From positions 1 through 64,000 of the forward strand of contig JARBTY010000002.1 of assembly GCA_029239935.1 (NCBI GenBank): 64,000 nucleotides of DNA, in the 5' to 3' direction. The notes under the pieces were generated by a model. The model was given only the letters and a program-made list of their open reading frames with translations, was not told the origin of the DNA and did not search any database. Below are positions 45,177-53,752 of the stretch, piece by piece. The DNA comes from Clostridia bacterium. Lineage in GTDB: Bacteria > Bacillota_A > Clostridia > Lachnospirales > Cellulosilyticaceae. The position numbers were made by a program, and so were the translations under genes. The number at the start of each line of letters is the position of its first letter. Positions within the stretch are counted from its first letter, which is position 1.

Positions 45177-45218
45177 TTGATATATGTCAATCATAACGCG
45201 ATTTTTTATTGGTGACAA
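45177..45218 (-). promoter_or_regulatory. Promoter and adjoining palindrome for pdp
   Basis: On the minus strand, TTGTCA (45218-45213), 17 bases and TATGAT (45195-45190) each match five of six positions. The palindrome TTGATATATGTCAA (45177-45190, 12 of 14 symmetric) overlaps the -10 edge and covers the expected start point, as an operator might. Confidence 0.65.
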
Positions 45219-45332
45219 GGTAATGTGTTTAAAAAGTTATTAAGATGATAAAAAATAAAATAAATGGAACAAAAGTATAATTTGTATAAAATGACAAATA
45301 CTAGAAGGAGAATAAAAATAAGGAGGATACTT

Positions 45333-46517
45333 ATGAGGAATAAAAAGACACTGATAATAAGTATGCTAATAAGTATAATGGTGACATCACAGACCCTAGA
45401 TGCAACTGAGGCAAAAAAAACAGAGTCAATAGCAGCTACAGCCAGAAGTTATGTATTAATAGAGGAGGCTAGTGGAAAGGTACTGCTGGACCACAATAAA
45501 GATGAGGCGCTTCCTCCAGCCAGCATCACAAAGATTATGACACTTTTACTGATTAATGATGCTATAGCTTCTGGGAAGATTACTTGGGATGATAAGGTTA
45601 CGATTAGTGAGCATGCGGCGCATATGGGAGGATCGCAGGTTTTTATGGAGCCTGGTGAAGAGCAGACGGTAAGAGATCTTGTCAAATGCATTTGTATTGC
45701 GTCAGCCAACGATGCTGCAGTAGCGATGGGAGAGTATATTGCAGGAAGTGAAGAACAATTTGTAGAAATGATGAACAGGCGAGCCAAAGAACTTGGTATG
45801 CAGCATACCATTTTTAAAAATGCTTGCGGCCTTCATGCAGAAGGACATGTTTCAACAGCTTATGATATTTCACTTATGTCAAGAGAACTTATGCTGAAAT
45901 ACCCAGAAATGTCTAAAGTTCTTACTATCTGGATGGACACTATCACCCATAAGACTAGAAGAGGAGAATCAGAATTTGGGCTATCTAATACCAACAAAAT
46001 GATTAAATGGTATAAAGGGATAACAGGACTTAAGACGGGTTATACACCAGAGGCTAAACATTGTGTTAGTGCAACGGCAACAAGAAACGGGATGGGTTTG
46101 ATTGCCGTTGTGATGGGATCGGAAAATGGTAAAATAAGATTTCAGGAAGCTGGGCAGTTACTGGATTATGGGTTCGCCAATTATACTGTTAAGACAGGCC
46201 CACCAATAGGAACAGTGGTTGGCCGGATAGATGTCAAAAAAGGAGACAAGATGTTCGCAGAAGGGGTAACGGAGCAGACTAAGGCTTTTGTGGTTGCCAA
46301 AGACCATGCAGGAGCTGAATTAACTTATGAAGTCAAGTATAATGACACTGTCAGTGCGCCTATTCAAAAGGGAGAACAGATAGGCACCATTACCTATTAT
46401 TTAGATGGTGCTCATGTGGGAGAAGCACCTATTGTTGCGGCCTATGATATAGGTAAGGCCAAATTAAATGATATGATCTTTTATATGTACAAACGATACT
46501 TTAGCGTAGCTAAATAA
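45333..46517 (+). CDS. dacF: D-alanyl-D-alanine carboxypeptidase (DacF-like)
   Basis: Low-molecular-weight penicillin-binding protein that trims the terminal D-Ala of peptidoglycan stem peptides. The 394-residue product has a signal peptide (about residues 1-26) and active-site Ser64 in SITK (SxxK). The second motif is SAND and the third GLKTGYT, and a C-terminal beta domain ends in a membrane-associating helix. ATG 45333 follows AGGAGG; the upstream ATG at 45264 has none. A sporulation-specific role (as Bacillus dacF) is possible but no convincing sigma-F or sigma-G promoter was found. Confidence 0.93.
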   Translation: MRNKKTLIISMLISIMVTSQTLDATEAKKTESIAATARSYVLIEEASGKVLLDHNKDEALPPASITKIMTLLLINDAIASGKITWDDKVTISEHAAHMGGSQVFMEPGEEQTVRDLVKCICIASANDAAVAMGEYIAGSEEQFVEMMNRRAKELGMQHTIFKNACGLHAEGHVSTAYDISLMSRELMLKYPEMSKVLTIWMDTITHKTRRGESEFGLSNTNKMIKWYKGITGLKTGYTPEAKHCVSATATRNGMGLIAVVMGSENGKIRFQEAGQLLDYGFANYTVKTGPPIGTVVGRIDVKKGDKMFAEGVTEQTKAFVVAKDHAGAELTYEVKYNDTVSAPIQKGEQIGTITYYLDGAHVGEAPIVAAYDIGKAKLNDMIFYMYKRYFSVAK

Positions 46518-46522
46518 ATACC

Positions 46523-46560
46523 AAAGCATAATTAGAAGTAAGCAGACTAATTATGCTTTT
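46523..46560 (+). terminator. Terminator after dacF
   Basis: A perfect 13-bp stem (46523-46535 with 46547-46559) and an 11-base loop end in TTTT, followed by a further T-rich run. Confidence 0.88.
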
Positions 46561-46638
46561 AATTTTTCTATTGCATAAATCGACTTCAAGCTATACACTT
46601 AATATATATTTATTTGGAGGCGCTAGGAGGAAATATAT

Positions 46639-47400
46639 GTGTCTGTAACGTTTAAACTACAAGAATTTGAAGGACCTTTAGATTTACTATTATATCTTAT
46701 TGAAAAAAATAAAATGAATATATATGACATTGAGATATCTGCTATCACAGATCAATATATGGTTTATTTAGAGGGGTCTAAACATATAGAATTAGAACAG
46801 TTGAGCGACTTTATTGTTATGGCATCTCATCTCTTGTGGATCAAATCAAAAATGCTGTTACCTAAGGCTCCTAAATTAGAGGAAGGCGTGGAGGAAGATC
46901 CTAGAGAAGAACTTGTGAGAAAACTACTAGAGTACAAAAAGGTTAAATACATTTCTAATCAATTAAGTCAATGTCAGTCTAGTACCGATACCTATTGTTT
47001 TAGAAACACTTTAGCTAATATAGATATTCCAAAGCTGACTGTAGATTACGAGACAATCTTAGAGGATCTTACACTTAAGAAACTTTATACAACTTTTGAA
47101 GAGCTGCTTAAGCAAAAAGAGTGGGATGACCGCTTAAAAAAGGAAACACCCATCGATTATAATATTTTGAAAAGAGATGTCTATACGATTGAACAAAAAA
47201 GCCTATACATAGTTAATCTTATTAAGCTTAAAACGCAGACAACTTTTTATGAAATTTGTTCAAAAGAAATGCCCAAAATAGAATTGATTGTAACATTTAT
47301 GGCTTTGCTTGAGTTGGTACATAAAAAAAAGATATGTATTGTTCAGGAGGACCCTTTAGGAGATATTGCAGTAACAGGAGGACAAGCAATTGATGAATAA
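46639..47400 (+). CDS. scpA: Segregation and condensation protein A
   Basis: Kleisin subunit that bridges the SMC heads. The 253-residue protein begins VTFKLQEFEGPLDLLLYLIEKNKMNIYDIEISAITDQYM, the ScpA signature, and has the winged-helix C-terminus that contacts SMC (TTFYEICSKEMPKIELIVTFMALLELVHKKKICIVQ). The start is GTG 46639 after AGGAGG; an ATG two bases earlier is out of frame. It overlaps scpB by eight bases. SMC is at 11804. Confidence 0.97.
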   Translation: MSVTFKLQEFEGPLDLLLYLIEKNKMNIYDIEISAITDQYMVYLEGSKHIELEQLSDFIVMASHLLWIKSKMLLPKAPKLEEGVEEDPREELVRKLLEYKKVKYISNQLSQCQSSTDTYCFRNTLANIDIPKLTVDYETILEDLTLKKLYTTFEELLKQKEWDDRLKKETPIDYNILKRDVYTIEQKSLYIVNLIKLKTQTTFYEICSKEMPKIELIVTFMALLELVHKKKICIVQEDPLGDIAVTGGQAIDE

Positions 47401-47971
47401 AACAGAACTAGAAAGCATTTTAGAGTCACTGCTTTTTTATTCAGGAGATATTATTCCAGGGAGCAGACTGTGTGAAATATGTGATACAGAAGAAATCAAG
47501 ATTCATATGGCGATTTATAGATTAAATGAGATTTATGCAGCAACCAACAGCGGTGTTGAAATCATAGAAGTAGATGATGGTTACCAGATGTGTACTGCTG
47601 CGAAGCATATGATATACATACAAAAATACAGGCAAAAACCTATAAGAAATATTTTGACTCAGGCACTTATTGAAACTTTAGCTATCATAGCGTATTCGCA
47701 GCCAATTACTAGAACACAAATAGAAGATATAAGAGGGGTGCGATGTGAGCATGCCATAAGTAAATTAATAGAATATAAGCTTATTGAAGAGGTGGGAAGA
47801 TTAAATGTAATCGGAAGGCCTATTTTATTTGGTACAACTCATGATTTCTTAAGACATTTTGGTTTTAAAAATTTAGAAGAATTGCCTAAAATAAAAGAGG
47901 AACTGATACAAAAGTTTAAAGAAGAGGTAAGAGAAGAAATGAACTATTATGAAGAAAACAAGGAGGTATAG
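47393..47971 (+). CDS. scpB: Segregation and condensation protein B
   Basis: Winged-helix dimer that binds ScpA and regulates the SMC ATPase. The 192-residue protein contains LESILESLLFYSGDIIP, YQMCTAAKHMIYI and the strongly conserved LTQALIETLAIIAYSQPITRTQIEDIRGV, ending with VIGRPILFGTTHDFLRHFGFKNLEELP. ATG 47393 lies inside the scpA end with GGAGG ten bases upstream. The last codons carry an AAGGAGG ribosome binding site although no gene of normal size begins there. Confidence 0.97.
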   Translation: MNKTELESILESLLFYSGDIIPGSRLCEICDTEEIKIHMAIYRLNEIYAATNSGVEIIEVDDGYQMCTAAKHMIYIQKYRQKPIRNILTQALIETLAIIAYSQPITRTQIEDIRGVRCEHAISKLIEYKLIEEVGRLNVIGRPILFGTTHDFLRHFGFKNLEELPKIKEELIQKFKEEVREEMNYYEENKEV

Positions 47972-48087
47972 CCCTATTGTTTATTGAACTTAATGCAGGA
48001 AGGATGCATAAAAGATAAGGAAGTGAGGGATGATTTTAGATAGGTACAGGCTACATAAGTACTTATTTATCGTAAAGGAGAGAAATC

Positions 48088-49233
48088 ATGAAACGTTTTA
48101 TTATCCCTATAAGCTTAAGTCTAACTTTACTCATGCATCAAAATTTACATTCAAGTCCAATCAAAAATAAAATTAATTCTAAAGGGGCTGTTTTAATCGA
48201 GCAGGAAAGTAAAAGAGTGCTCTATGAAAAAAATGCTCAAGAGATTTTGCCTATGGCCAGTACAACTAAGATTATGACGTGTATTGTGGCCTTAGAACAA
48301 GGGAATTTAGAGGATATTGTCACCGTATCGCAAAGAGCAGCAAGTGCACCAGCTGTTAAACTAAGTCTTAGGACAAATGAAAAACAAAGACTGGGGGATC
48401 TATTGTATTCGCTGATGATGGAATCTCATAATGATACTGCTGTTGCAATTGCTGAACATATAGGAGGCACAGTAGAAAATTTTTGTGATATGATGACAGC
48501 TAAAGCAAAATCAATAGGGGCTTATCAAACGAGCTTTAAGACTCCTAATGGACTTGATGCCAAGGACCATTATACAAGCGCTTATGATTTGGCATTGATA
48601 GGGGCATACGCTCTCCAAAATCCAGAGTTTGTGAAAATTATTACAACTACAAATATTAACATTCCCACTCAAAAAATGTCAGGAAGCAGGCCTCATAGTT
48701 TGCAGAACAAAAATCGGTTTATGTATATCTATGAGGGCGCAAATGGGATTAAGACGGGGTTCACCAACAAAGCTGGACATTGTTTTGTAGGAGCCGCCAA
48801 TAAAGGTGGTATGCAGCTTATTGGCGTAGCTTTAGCTGCAGGGTGGGGAAATCAAGGGAAAACTCAGAAATATAGAGATGTTATAACCCTTATGGATTAT
48901 GGGTTTAAATATTACAAAAAATATGATCTTGTTTTACCTGCGAAAGATTATGTTCGTATACCTGTAAAAAAAGGTGTGGCAGAGCAGCTGTCTTTAGAAT
49001 GTAACCAAAAAGTTACCTTACCACTTTCAAAAGAAGAACAGGAAAATACTTATCTTAAGAAGGTAGTGCCAACGTTTATAGAGGCACCTGTACAAAAAGG
49101 TACAATTATAGGAAAAGTTGAAGTAATATGTGAAGGAAATACTTTAGCGTCAGCTAACTTAGAAGCGCAAGATGACATAAAAAAGGCAACATTAATAGAT
49201 TATTTTAGAAAATGGCTTAAATTAAAAGATTAA
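48088..49233 (+). CDS. D-alanyl-D-alanine carboxypeptidase
   Basis: Second serine D,D-carboxypeptidase of the window, 381 residues, secreted through an N-terminal signal peptide (about 1-22). Active-site Ser58 lies in STTK, the second motif is SHND and the third GIKTGFT. The C-terminal domain is typical of PBP5-type enzymes. ATG 48088 follows AAAGGAG. The dac gene between scpB and rluB matches the Bacillus scpAB-ypuI-dacB-rluB neighbourhood, so a cortex-related DacB role is possible. It shares limited identity with the copy at 45333. Confidence 0.93.
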   Translation: MKRFIIPISLSLTLLMHQNLHSSPIKNKINSKGAVLIEQESKRVLYEKNAQEILPMASTTKIMTCIVALEQGNLEDIVTVSQRAASAPAVKLSLRTNEKQRLGDLLYSLMMESHNDTAVAIAEHIGGTVENFCDMMTAKAKSIGAYQTSFKTPNGLDAKDHYTSAYDLALIGAYALQNPEFVKIITTTNINIPTQKMSGSRPHSLQNKNRFMYIYEGANGIKTGFTNKAGHCFVGAANKGGMQLIGVALAAGWGNQGKTQKYRDVITLMDYGFKYYKKYDLVLPAKDYVRIPVKKGVAEQLSLECNQKVTLPLSKEEQENTYLKKVVPTFIEAPVQKGTIIGKVEVICEGNTLASANLEAQDDIKKATLIDYFRKWLKLKD

Positions 49234-49251
49234 ATTAAAAGGGGGAGAGGC

Positions 49252-49968
49252 ATGAGGCTTCAAAAATATCTTGCTGGCTGCGGGGTAGCATCCAGAAGAG
49301 CGTGCGAAGAATATATTTTACAAGGGAAAGTGATGGTTAATGGAACCATTATTAGAGAACTTGGTACAAAAGTAACGGAAGAGGATATTGTAGTCTACGA
49401 TAATCAAATCATACAGCCTGACAAAGCGTATGTTTATTATGTTTTAAATAAACCAGTAGGTTATATTACCACTGCAAAAGATGAAAAAAACAGACCTACC
49501 GTGTTAGATATTATGGAAGATATTGATGAAAGAATATTTCCGGTGGGAAGATTAGACTATAATACTTCAGGACTCATTATTTTGACAAATGATGGGGAAT
49601 TAACTTATGCGCTGACTCATCCTAAGCACCAGGTAGATAAAACTTATCATGTTAAGGTAAAAGGAAGAGTGGACAGTGTTTCAATAGAAAAACTTCAAAC
49701 AGGAGTCATAGTTGATGGGCGAAAAACGGCTCCTGCAGCAGTAAAGATTATGGAAAAACGTGAGGTTGCCACAAAACTATCTATAACGATTCATGAAGGC
49801 AGAAACAGACAAATAAGAAAAATGTGTGAGGCTGTTGGGCACAGTGTTATTAAATTGATGAGAAATTCAATTGGAGAGATTACACTAGATGGATTACCGA
49901 TAGGTAGGTATAGAGAACTTACGAAAAAGGAAGTGGCTTATTTAAAAAAAATAGGCGGCATTGAGTAG
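49252..49968 (+). CDS. rluB: Pseudouridine synthase RluB/RsuA family
   Basis: Pseudouridylates rRNA (in Bacillus RluB, 23S). The 238-residue protein has an N-terminal S4 domain (MRLQKYLAGCGVASRRACEEYILQGKVMVNG) and a catalytic RsuA domain with VGRLDYNTSGLIILTNDGEL (Asp102) and EGRNRQIRKMCEAVGHSVIKLMR. ATG 49252 follows GGGGGAGAG. It is 18 bases after the carboxypeptidase stop, in the conserved scpAB-dac-rluB order. Confidence 0.96.
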   Translation: MRLQKYLAGCGVASRRACEEYILQGKVMVNGTIIRELGTKVTEEDIVVYDNQIIQPDKAYVYYVLNKPVGYITTAKDEKNRPTVLDIMEDIDERIFPVGRLDYNTSGLIILTNDGELTYALTHPKHQVDKTYHVKVKGRVDSVSIEKLQTGVIVDGRKTAPAAVKIMEKREVATKLSITIHEGRNRQIRKMCEAVGHSVIKLMRNSIGEITLDGLPIGRYRELTKKEVAYLKKIGGIE

Positions 49969-50030
49969 AATGTGTAAAAATTGATTATTTTTTCTAAAAA
50001 GATTATAGAAAATTCATTCTAATATTTGCA

Positions 50031-50152
50031 GTTCATTTAAAAAATACCTAAAAATAACGCCCTAAATTATATGCTATCACAAAAAACATAACCGGTAAAT
50101 GAACTATTTTGTAACAATTAATAGGTAGGAATATAAAGAAAATTGTAACAAT
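50031..50152. repeat. Inverted and repeated motifs upstream of the decarboxylase operon
   Basis: The 298-base gap after rluB holds a 9-bp inverted repeat, GTTCATTTA (50031-50039) with TAAATGAAC (50096-50104). It also has two copies of the small palindrome TTGTAACAAT (50109-50118 and 50143-50152), whose starts are 34 bases apart. They precede the promoter at 50184 and could be regulator-binding sites. No gene is visible in this gap. Confidence 0.5.
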
Positions 50153-50183
50153 CGTTAATAATAGACAATATTATCTATTTATC

Positions 50184-50212
50184 TTGCATATTGCCTTGTA
50201 GTTTAGTACAAT
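50184..50212 (+). promoter_or_regulatory. Promoter for the decarboxylase operon
   Basis: TTGCAT (50184-50189), 17 bases and TACAAT (50207-50212, five of six) lie 54 bases before the first operon gene. Confidence 0.6.
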
Positions 50213-50266
50213 ATAAATGGCGATTTTTGCACTTTGCTTTAAATAATTTTAAATGGAGGGTATCAG

Positions 50267-51778
50267 ATGAGCATGTTAGAAAAATTATCTGAATTAGAAT
50301 CTCGAAAAGCAGCTATTGCAAATAGTGGCAATGAAGATGCTAAAAAAGCGGCTCTCGCTAAAGGCAAGTTATCAGCGAGAGACAGAATTACAAACTTACT
50401 TGACGAAAACAGCTTTGTTGAAATGGGAGCTTTTGTCACAAGCAGAAGTCATTCCTTTAACATGGATGTTCAGGATACTCCAGCTGATGGGGTAGTATCA
50501 GGTTATGGTACTATTAACGGCAATCCTGTATACGTTTATAGTCAAGATGCCAGCGTTTTAGGTGGTGCAATTGGTGAAATGCACGCTAAAAAAATTGTAA
50601 GAATTTACGATGATGCACTTAAAACGGGTATACCTGTTATTGGGGTACTGGACACTGTAGGTATAAGATTACAAGAATCAGTAGATGCACTAGAAGGATA
50701 TGGGACAATATTTACTAAAATGACAGAGGCCTCAGGCGTTATCCCTCAAATTGCGGTTGTATTTGGAGATTGTGCCGGAGGAGCGGCGTTTATAACGGGA
50801 CTTGCAGATTTTGTTTATATGTCATCTAAAAACGCAAGAATGTTTTTAAACAGCCCTAATACTATTGAGGATAAAGCAGCTGCCTTTGATAGTATTGCAA
50901 CAGCTAAAGTGCATTTTGAAGAAAGTGGACTTGCAACTTTTATCGGGGATAAAGAAGAAGATGTAATAAGTGAAGTAAGAAATCTTGTTACATATTTACC
51001 ACAAAATAACGCTGCAGATGTGCCTTTTTACAATGTAACAGATGATATTAACAGAGTAGATCCAAATCTTAATCAATTTGATCTTACAGTCAATAAAGTA
51101 ACAGATATTGTAACTTCTATTGTTGATAATGGAGAATATCTGGAACTTAATGCAAAATACGGTGTAACAGCGATTACAGCTTTTGCACGCATGAATGGAG
51201 GAACAGTAGGGGTTATAGCAAATGCTGACACTACTATCGACTATCCGGGTGTTAAAAAAATGACAAACTTTGTTCGGTTATGTGACGCTTTTAATATACC
51301 GGTCCTAACATTGACTCATATCAAAGGGTTTACTTCAACAGTTGCAACTGAAAAGTTAGGTATTATTAAAGAGTGCAGCAAGCTTGTCCATGCTTTTGCG
51401 GATGCAACAGTACCTAAGGTTAATATTGTCTTAGGCGATGCAGTGGGAAGCAGCTATATAGCTATGAACAGCAAACATATCGGAGCTGATTATGTTTATG
51501 CATGGCCAACAGCTAAAGTATCAGCTTTAAATGCAGAGAGTGCAGTAAAAATTATTTATGATGAGGAAATCAAAAAAGCGTCTTTAGCAAGTGAATTGAT
51601 TGCAGCAAAAACAGCTGAGTATGAAACCATCAACAGCAGTGCTTATGCGGTAGCAGCAAAAGGCTATATCGATGATATTATTGAACCAGCGGCTACAAGA
51701 AAAAGAGTAATAGCAGCACTAGAAATGTTATCTTCAAAACAAGTAGATGGTAATTATAAAAAACACCCTACAGTATAA
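50267..51778 (+). CDS. Biotin-dependent carboxyltransferase, CoA type (12S/MmdA-like)
   Basis: Crotonase-fold carboxyltransferase of 503 residues, first in an operon with OadG-, biotin-carrier-, OadB- and OadA-like genes. By family it moves CO2 between a CoA ester and carrier biotin. Conserved stretches are KGKLSARDRITNLLDENSFVEMG, FGDCAGGAAFITGLADFVYM and TLTHIKGFTSTVATEKLGIIKECSKLVHAFADATVPKVNIVLGDAVGSSYIAM. The usual first oxyanion-hole motif DSGGARIQEG is replaced by DTVGIRLQES, so the substrate may differ from methylmalonyl-CoA. ATG 50267 follows TGGAGGG. Confidence 0.85.
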   Translation: MSMLEKLSELESRKAAIANSGNEDAKKAALAKGKLSARDRITNLLDENSFVEMGAFVTSRSHSFNMDVQDTPADGVVSGYGTINGNPVYVYSQDASVLGGAIGEMHAKKIVRIYDDALKTGIPVIGVLDTVGIRLQESVDALEGYGTIFTKMTEASGVIPQIAVVFGDCAGGAAFITGLADFVYMSSKNARMFLNSPNTIEDKAAAFDSIATAKVHFEESGLATFIGDKEEDVISEVRNLVTYLPQNNAADVPFYNVTDDINRVDPNLNQFDLTVNKVTDIVTSIVDNGEYLELNAKYGVTAITAFARMNGGTVGVIANADTTIDYPGVKKMTNFVRLCDAFNIPVLTLTHIKGFTSTVATEKLGIIKECSKLVHAFADATVPKVNIVLGDAVGSSYIAMNSKHIGADYVYAWPTAKVSALNAESAVKIIYDEEIKKASLASELIAAKTAEYETINSSAYAVAAKGYIDDIIEPAATRKRVIAALEMLSSKQVDGNYKKHPTV

Positions 51779-51792
51779 GGCAGGTGGTAATA

Positions 51793-52131
51793 ATGGATTT
51801 TAATGCGAATTTTGGTAGGTTTGTAGAGGGATTAAGTACATTTTTAATCGGTGTCAGCATTGTATTTGCTATACTTGTCTTACTTATTTTTATTATTAAA
51901 GCAATAAGTAAGGTCGTAGCATCTATCGAAAATACAGGTAAAGGCGCACAAGTAAGTGTGCAGTCAAAACAAGCTGAACCTGTATTAGTAGCTGCGCCCA
52001 TTATTGAAAAGAAAACGGATGATTTAGAATTAGTTGCAGTTATTACAGCGGTAATAGCAGCGAGTATGGGAACAACAACAGATAAGCTTCAGGTAAGATC
52101 CCTAAGAAAAGTTGAACGCAGAACAAGATAA
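51793..52131 (+). CDS. OadG-like gamma subunit of Na+-pumping decarboxylase
   Basis: A 112-residue small membrane protein with one transmembrane segment (about residues 10-35, LSTFLIGVSIVFAILVLLIFIIKAISKVV). A linker follows, then a short C-terminal segment (DDLELVAVITAVIAASMGTTTDKLQVRSLRKVERRTR). OadG/MmdD subunits hold the carboxyltransferase on the beta-subunit pump. ATG 51793 is preferred over GTG 51784, which overlaps the AGGTGG site. The motif-poor sequence makes gene order the main support. Confidence 0.82.
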   Translation: MDFNANFGRFVEGLSTFLIGVSIVFAILVLLIFIIKAISKVVASIENTGKGAQVSVQSKQAEPVLVAAPIIEKKTDDLELVAVITAVIAASMGTTTDKLQVRSLRKVERRTR

Positions 52132-52169
52132 ATAAAAATTAAGTGAGAATGATGAGGAGGACTTTAACT

Positions 52170-52538
52170 ATGAAAAAGTTTCAAGTAACTGTTAACGGTA
52201 ATGCATATGAAGTAGAAGTAGAAGAAATCGGTGGAAGTTTTACACCAGTGGCAGCAGCAGCCCCAGCAGCAATGCCGGCAGCAGCTCCTAAAGCAGCCCC
52301 AGCCCCAGTGGCAGTACCAGCTAATGCAACAAAAGTAGGAGCACCTATGCCAGGGAAAATCGTAGGCGTTAAAGTAGCTGTTGGACAAACTGTGAAAGAA
52401 GGCGATTTAGTAGCTGTCTTAGAAGCTATGAAAATGGAAAATGAAATTTTTGCACCACAAGGCGGAACAATTGCATCAGTTAATGTAACAACAGGTGCCA
52501 TGGTTGAAACGAATGACGTTATTGTAACTATTAACTAG
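52170..52538 (+). CDS. Biotin carboxyl carrier protein of decarboxylase complex
   Basis: A 122-residue biotinyl protein with an N-terminal MKKFQVTVNGNAYEVEVEEI segment, an Ala/Pro-rich flexible linker (about 24-52) and a C-terminal biotinyl domain. The attachment site is Lys88 in EAMKMEN. It carries CO2 between the carboxyltransferase(s) and the OadB pump. ATG 52170 follows GAGGAGG; an upstream in-frame ATG reads through this site. A single carrier serves two carboxyltransferase genes in the operon. Confidence 0.95.
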   Translation: MKKFQVTVNGNAYEVEVEEIGGSFTPVAAAAPAAMPAAAPKAAPAPVAVPANATKVGAPMPGKIVGVKVAVGQTVKEGDLVAVLEAMKMENEIFAPQGGTIASVNVTTGAMVETNDVIVTIN

Positions 52539-52575
52539 TTCCATATCCATATTCTAAAAAGGAGGAACATTGAAA

Positions 52576-53736
52576 ATGAATATAGGCAGTGTATTTGTAG
52601 AGTCAATCAGAGATTTTGCACTCGAGTCTGGTTTTGCACAATTAACAGATTGGCGATATGTCGTTATGATTGCAGTGGCATGTTTTTTACTTTATCTTGC
52701 TATTGCTAAAGGATTTGAACCTTTGTTACTCGTTCCTATTGCTTTTGGTATGTTGCTAGTCAATTTACCAGGCAATGGAATTCTGGATCATGCTAAAAGT
52801 GCTACTGAACCAGGAGGACTTTTATATTATATAAAATATGGTAAAGACTTAGGAATCTATCCGCCGCTCGTTTTTGTTGGTGTTGGGGCGATGACTGACT
52901 TTGCACCACTTATTGCAAATCCTAAAAGTTTGCTTTTGGGGGCTGCGGCTCAACTAGGTATCTTTGTAGCCTTCCTTGGAGCGTTACTATTGGGCTTTAC
53001 ACCGAGTGAAGCAGCTTCAATTGGTATTATAGGAGGAGCAGACGGTCCAACCGCTATTTATCTGACCGTTAAATTGGCACCTCATCTTTTAGGATCAATT
53101 GCAGTTTCAGCATATTCTTATATGGCGTTAGTACCTGTTATTCAGCCGCCTATCATGAGGGCATTAACAACCAAAGAAGAGCGTATGGTAAAGATGGAGC
53201 AATTAAGACCTGTATCACGGGTTGAAAAGATTATATTCCCTATTGCAGTTACGATTATTGTTTCCCTTTTATTACCATCAGCAAGTACATTAATCGGTAT
53301 GCTTATGTTTGGTAACTTATTAAAAGAAGTAGCAGAAACTAATAGACTTGCTGATGTAGCAAGTAATGCGCTGATGTCTATCATAACGATTTTGTTAGGA
53401 CTAAGCGTTGGAGCAACAACACAAGCAGATACCTTTTTGAATTTTAAAACATTAGGCATTCTTGTATTAGGACTTACTGCTTTTTGTATAGGAACAGCAG
53501 GAGGTGTATTATTAGGGAAAGTGATGTACCATATGAGCGGCAAAAAAGTTAATCCACTTATTGGTGCAGCAGGAGTTTCAGCGGTTCCGATGGCAGCTCG
53601 TGTAGCGCAGAAGGTTGGACAGGCAGAAAATCCTTCTAACTTTTTACTCATGCATGCAATGGGGCCAAACGTAGCAGGTGTTATTGGGTCAGCTGTTGCA
53701 GCAGGTATATTATTATCACTTTATGGAACAAACTAA
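52576..53736 (+). CDS. oadB: Na+-translocating decarboxylase beta subunit (OadB/MmdB)
   Basis: Membrane subunit that decarboxylates carboxybiotin and pumps Na+ outward. The 386-residue protein has about nine to eleven membrane segments and the diagnostic motif [57 protein letters not shown] and [19 protein letters not shown] are also conserved. ATG 52576 gives eight bases from GGAGGAA. It implies that decarboxylation energy is stored as a sodium gradient. Confidence 0.95.
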   Translation: MNIGSVFVESIRDFALESGFAQLTDWRYVVMIAVACFLLYLAIAKGFEPLLLVPIAFGMLLVNLPGNGILDHAKSATEPGGLLYYIKYGKDLGIYPPLVFVGVGAMTDFAPLIANPKSLLLGAAAQLGIFVAFLGALLLGFTPSEAASIGIIGGADGPTAIYLTVKLAPHLLGSIAVSAYSYMALVPVIQPPIMRALTTKEERMVKMEQLRPVSRVEKIIFPIAVTIIVSLLLPSASTLIGMLMFGNLLKEVAETNRLADVASNALMSIITILLGLSVGATTQADTFLNFKTLGILVLGLTAFCIGTAGGVLLGKVMYHMSGKKVNPLIGAAGVSAVPMAARVAQKVGQAENPSNFLLMHAMGPNVAGVIGSAVAAGILLSLYGTN

Positions 53737-53752
53737 AAAGGAGGTTATTAAA

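Noticed and set aside
45264..45332. Sigma-F/G-type promoter or an earlier start for dacF
   Set aside because: GTATA boxes exist but no matching -10 at proper spacing, and the upstream ATG has no ribosome binding site while ATG 45333 has AGGAGG.
48030..48173. 47-codon frame starting before and running into the second carboxypeptidase gene
   Set aside because: Wrong frame over a signal-peptide-coding region, with the nearest purine-rich site one base from the ATG; no resemblance to a known protein.
50105..50165. Rex redox-regulator site before the decarboxylase operon
   Set aside because: TTGTAACAAT lacks the TTGTTAANNNNTTAACAA spacing, so Rex is not supported.
53142..53651. 169-codon minus-strand frame inside oadB
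   Set aside because: Antisense shadow with no start signal; oadB motifs are intact.
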